A DNA stretch of 64,000 nucleotides from CAVYXF01 sp963772335 (lineage in GTDB: Bacteria > Pseudomonadota > Alphaproteobacteria > Rhizobiales > Rhodomicrobiaceae), in assembly GCA_963772335.1 (NCBI GenBank), contig CAVYXF010000005.1, forward strand, positions 248,001 through 312,000, in the 5' to 3' direction. Numbering within the stretch: position 1 is the stretch's first letter; the number at the start of each line of letters is the position of its first letter. Positions 63,786 to 64,000 of the stretch are shown one piece after another. The notes below the pieces were generated by a model. The model did no database searches, was not told where the DNA came from, and saw only the letters and a list, made by a program, of their open reading frames with translations. Position numbers and translations under genes: made by a program.

Positions 63786-64000
63786 CTTGGGTCACTGGCC
63801 GTATCTGTTTCGGGCTAGCTTCTCTCGCGAGCGTCAGGTGGCCGAAGACCGCTCAGAGGCGCGGGCGGCCGATCCGGTCTCTCGCCGGCCGAGCGCGGTC
63901 AGTATGAACTGGGCGCTTTGATTAGCCGTCTCTTGCCGGAGGAAGAGCAGCCCAATTCTGGCGCCAAACGCGCGTGGAGATCTCGGTCCGGCGATCTCCA

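Noticed and set aside
1..64000. CRISPR array
   Set aside because: No regularly spaced repeats were found, and no cas genes are present.

Overview
The window looks like chromosome of an alphaproteobacterium, most likely a Hyphomicrobiales (Rhizobiales)-type soil or plant-associated heterotroph. The grounds are high GC with GC-rich third codon positions, the gene families (rhizobial-type dihydroorotase, the small YDSFPASDP protein, the thiO-thiS-thiG-thiE order, a BTAD/hydrolase/cyclase-like/AAA protein) and a direct-repeat GTTC-N7-GTTC LexA-type box. The genus cannot be fixed from the sequence alone.

1-13 kb is mostly housekeeping: a P-type cation ATPase running off the left edge, a universal stress protein, dihydroorotase, a YgfZ-type folate protein, 3-methyladenine glycosylase I, a two-subunit succinyl/malyl-CoA synthetase-like pair, a CHAD protein, and a thiamine thiazole operon whose thiO carries a single-base frameshift. 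Upstream of thiO, on the same strand, is an SOS-type promoter leading into an unexplained highly structured segment.

13-33 kb is a sugar and sugar-acid catabolism block: a UxaA-family dehydratase, a 2-keto-4-pentenoate hydratase-like protein, an FAH-family hydrolase, a ketoglutarate-semialdehyde-type dehydrogenase, transketolase, a DapA-family aldolase/dehydratase, xylulokinase, and a LacI regulator divergent from a complete sugar ABC transporter with two operators 42 bp apart. NUDIX, tRNA-Ala(GGC) and uvrB are interspersed.

34.8-39.9 kb holds a tandem pair of exported proteins: a TPR protein (frameshifted) and a 14-repeat WD40 protein fused to a caspase-like peptidase domain.

39.9-49.1 kb is an eroded mobile/defence island. 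It contains an IS630 element (itself broken by a 23-bp palindromic insertion), an IS110 element with a possible bridge-RNA leader, a phytochelatin-synthase-like fragment, an IS21 fragment, and the remains of a class 1 DISARM phage-defence locus: drmD without its 5' end and with four frameshifts, and drmMI without its C-terminus and with one frameshift. drmA, drmB and drmC are not present.

49.1-64 kb carries a tight four-gene set (Tat-exported phosphoesterase, cupredoxin, ECF sigma factor, anti-sigma factor), small exported and stress proteins (GNAT, OsmC, alpha/beta hydrolase), a broken flavin monooxygenase, and a large signalling protein split into a BTAD part and a hydrolase/cyclase-like/AAA/TPR part by about 0.5 kb of foreign DNA: a 305-bp near-pure polypurine tract plus an IS1595-type remnant. 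A lipocalin-like protein and a divergent LysR regulator close the window.

A theme of the window is single-base indels that can be mended to restore recognisable proteins (thiO, uvrB tail, DUF1772, MFS remnant, TPR gene, drmD, drmMI, monooxygenase). Some may be sequencing errors. The DISARM and IS regions also have real truncations.
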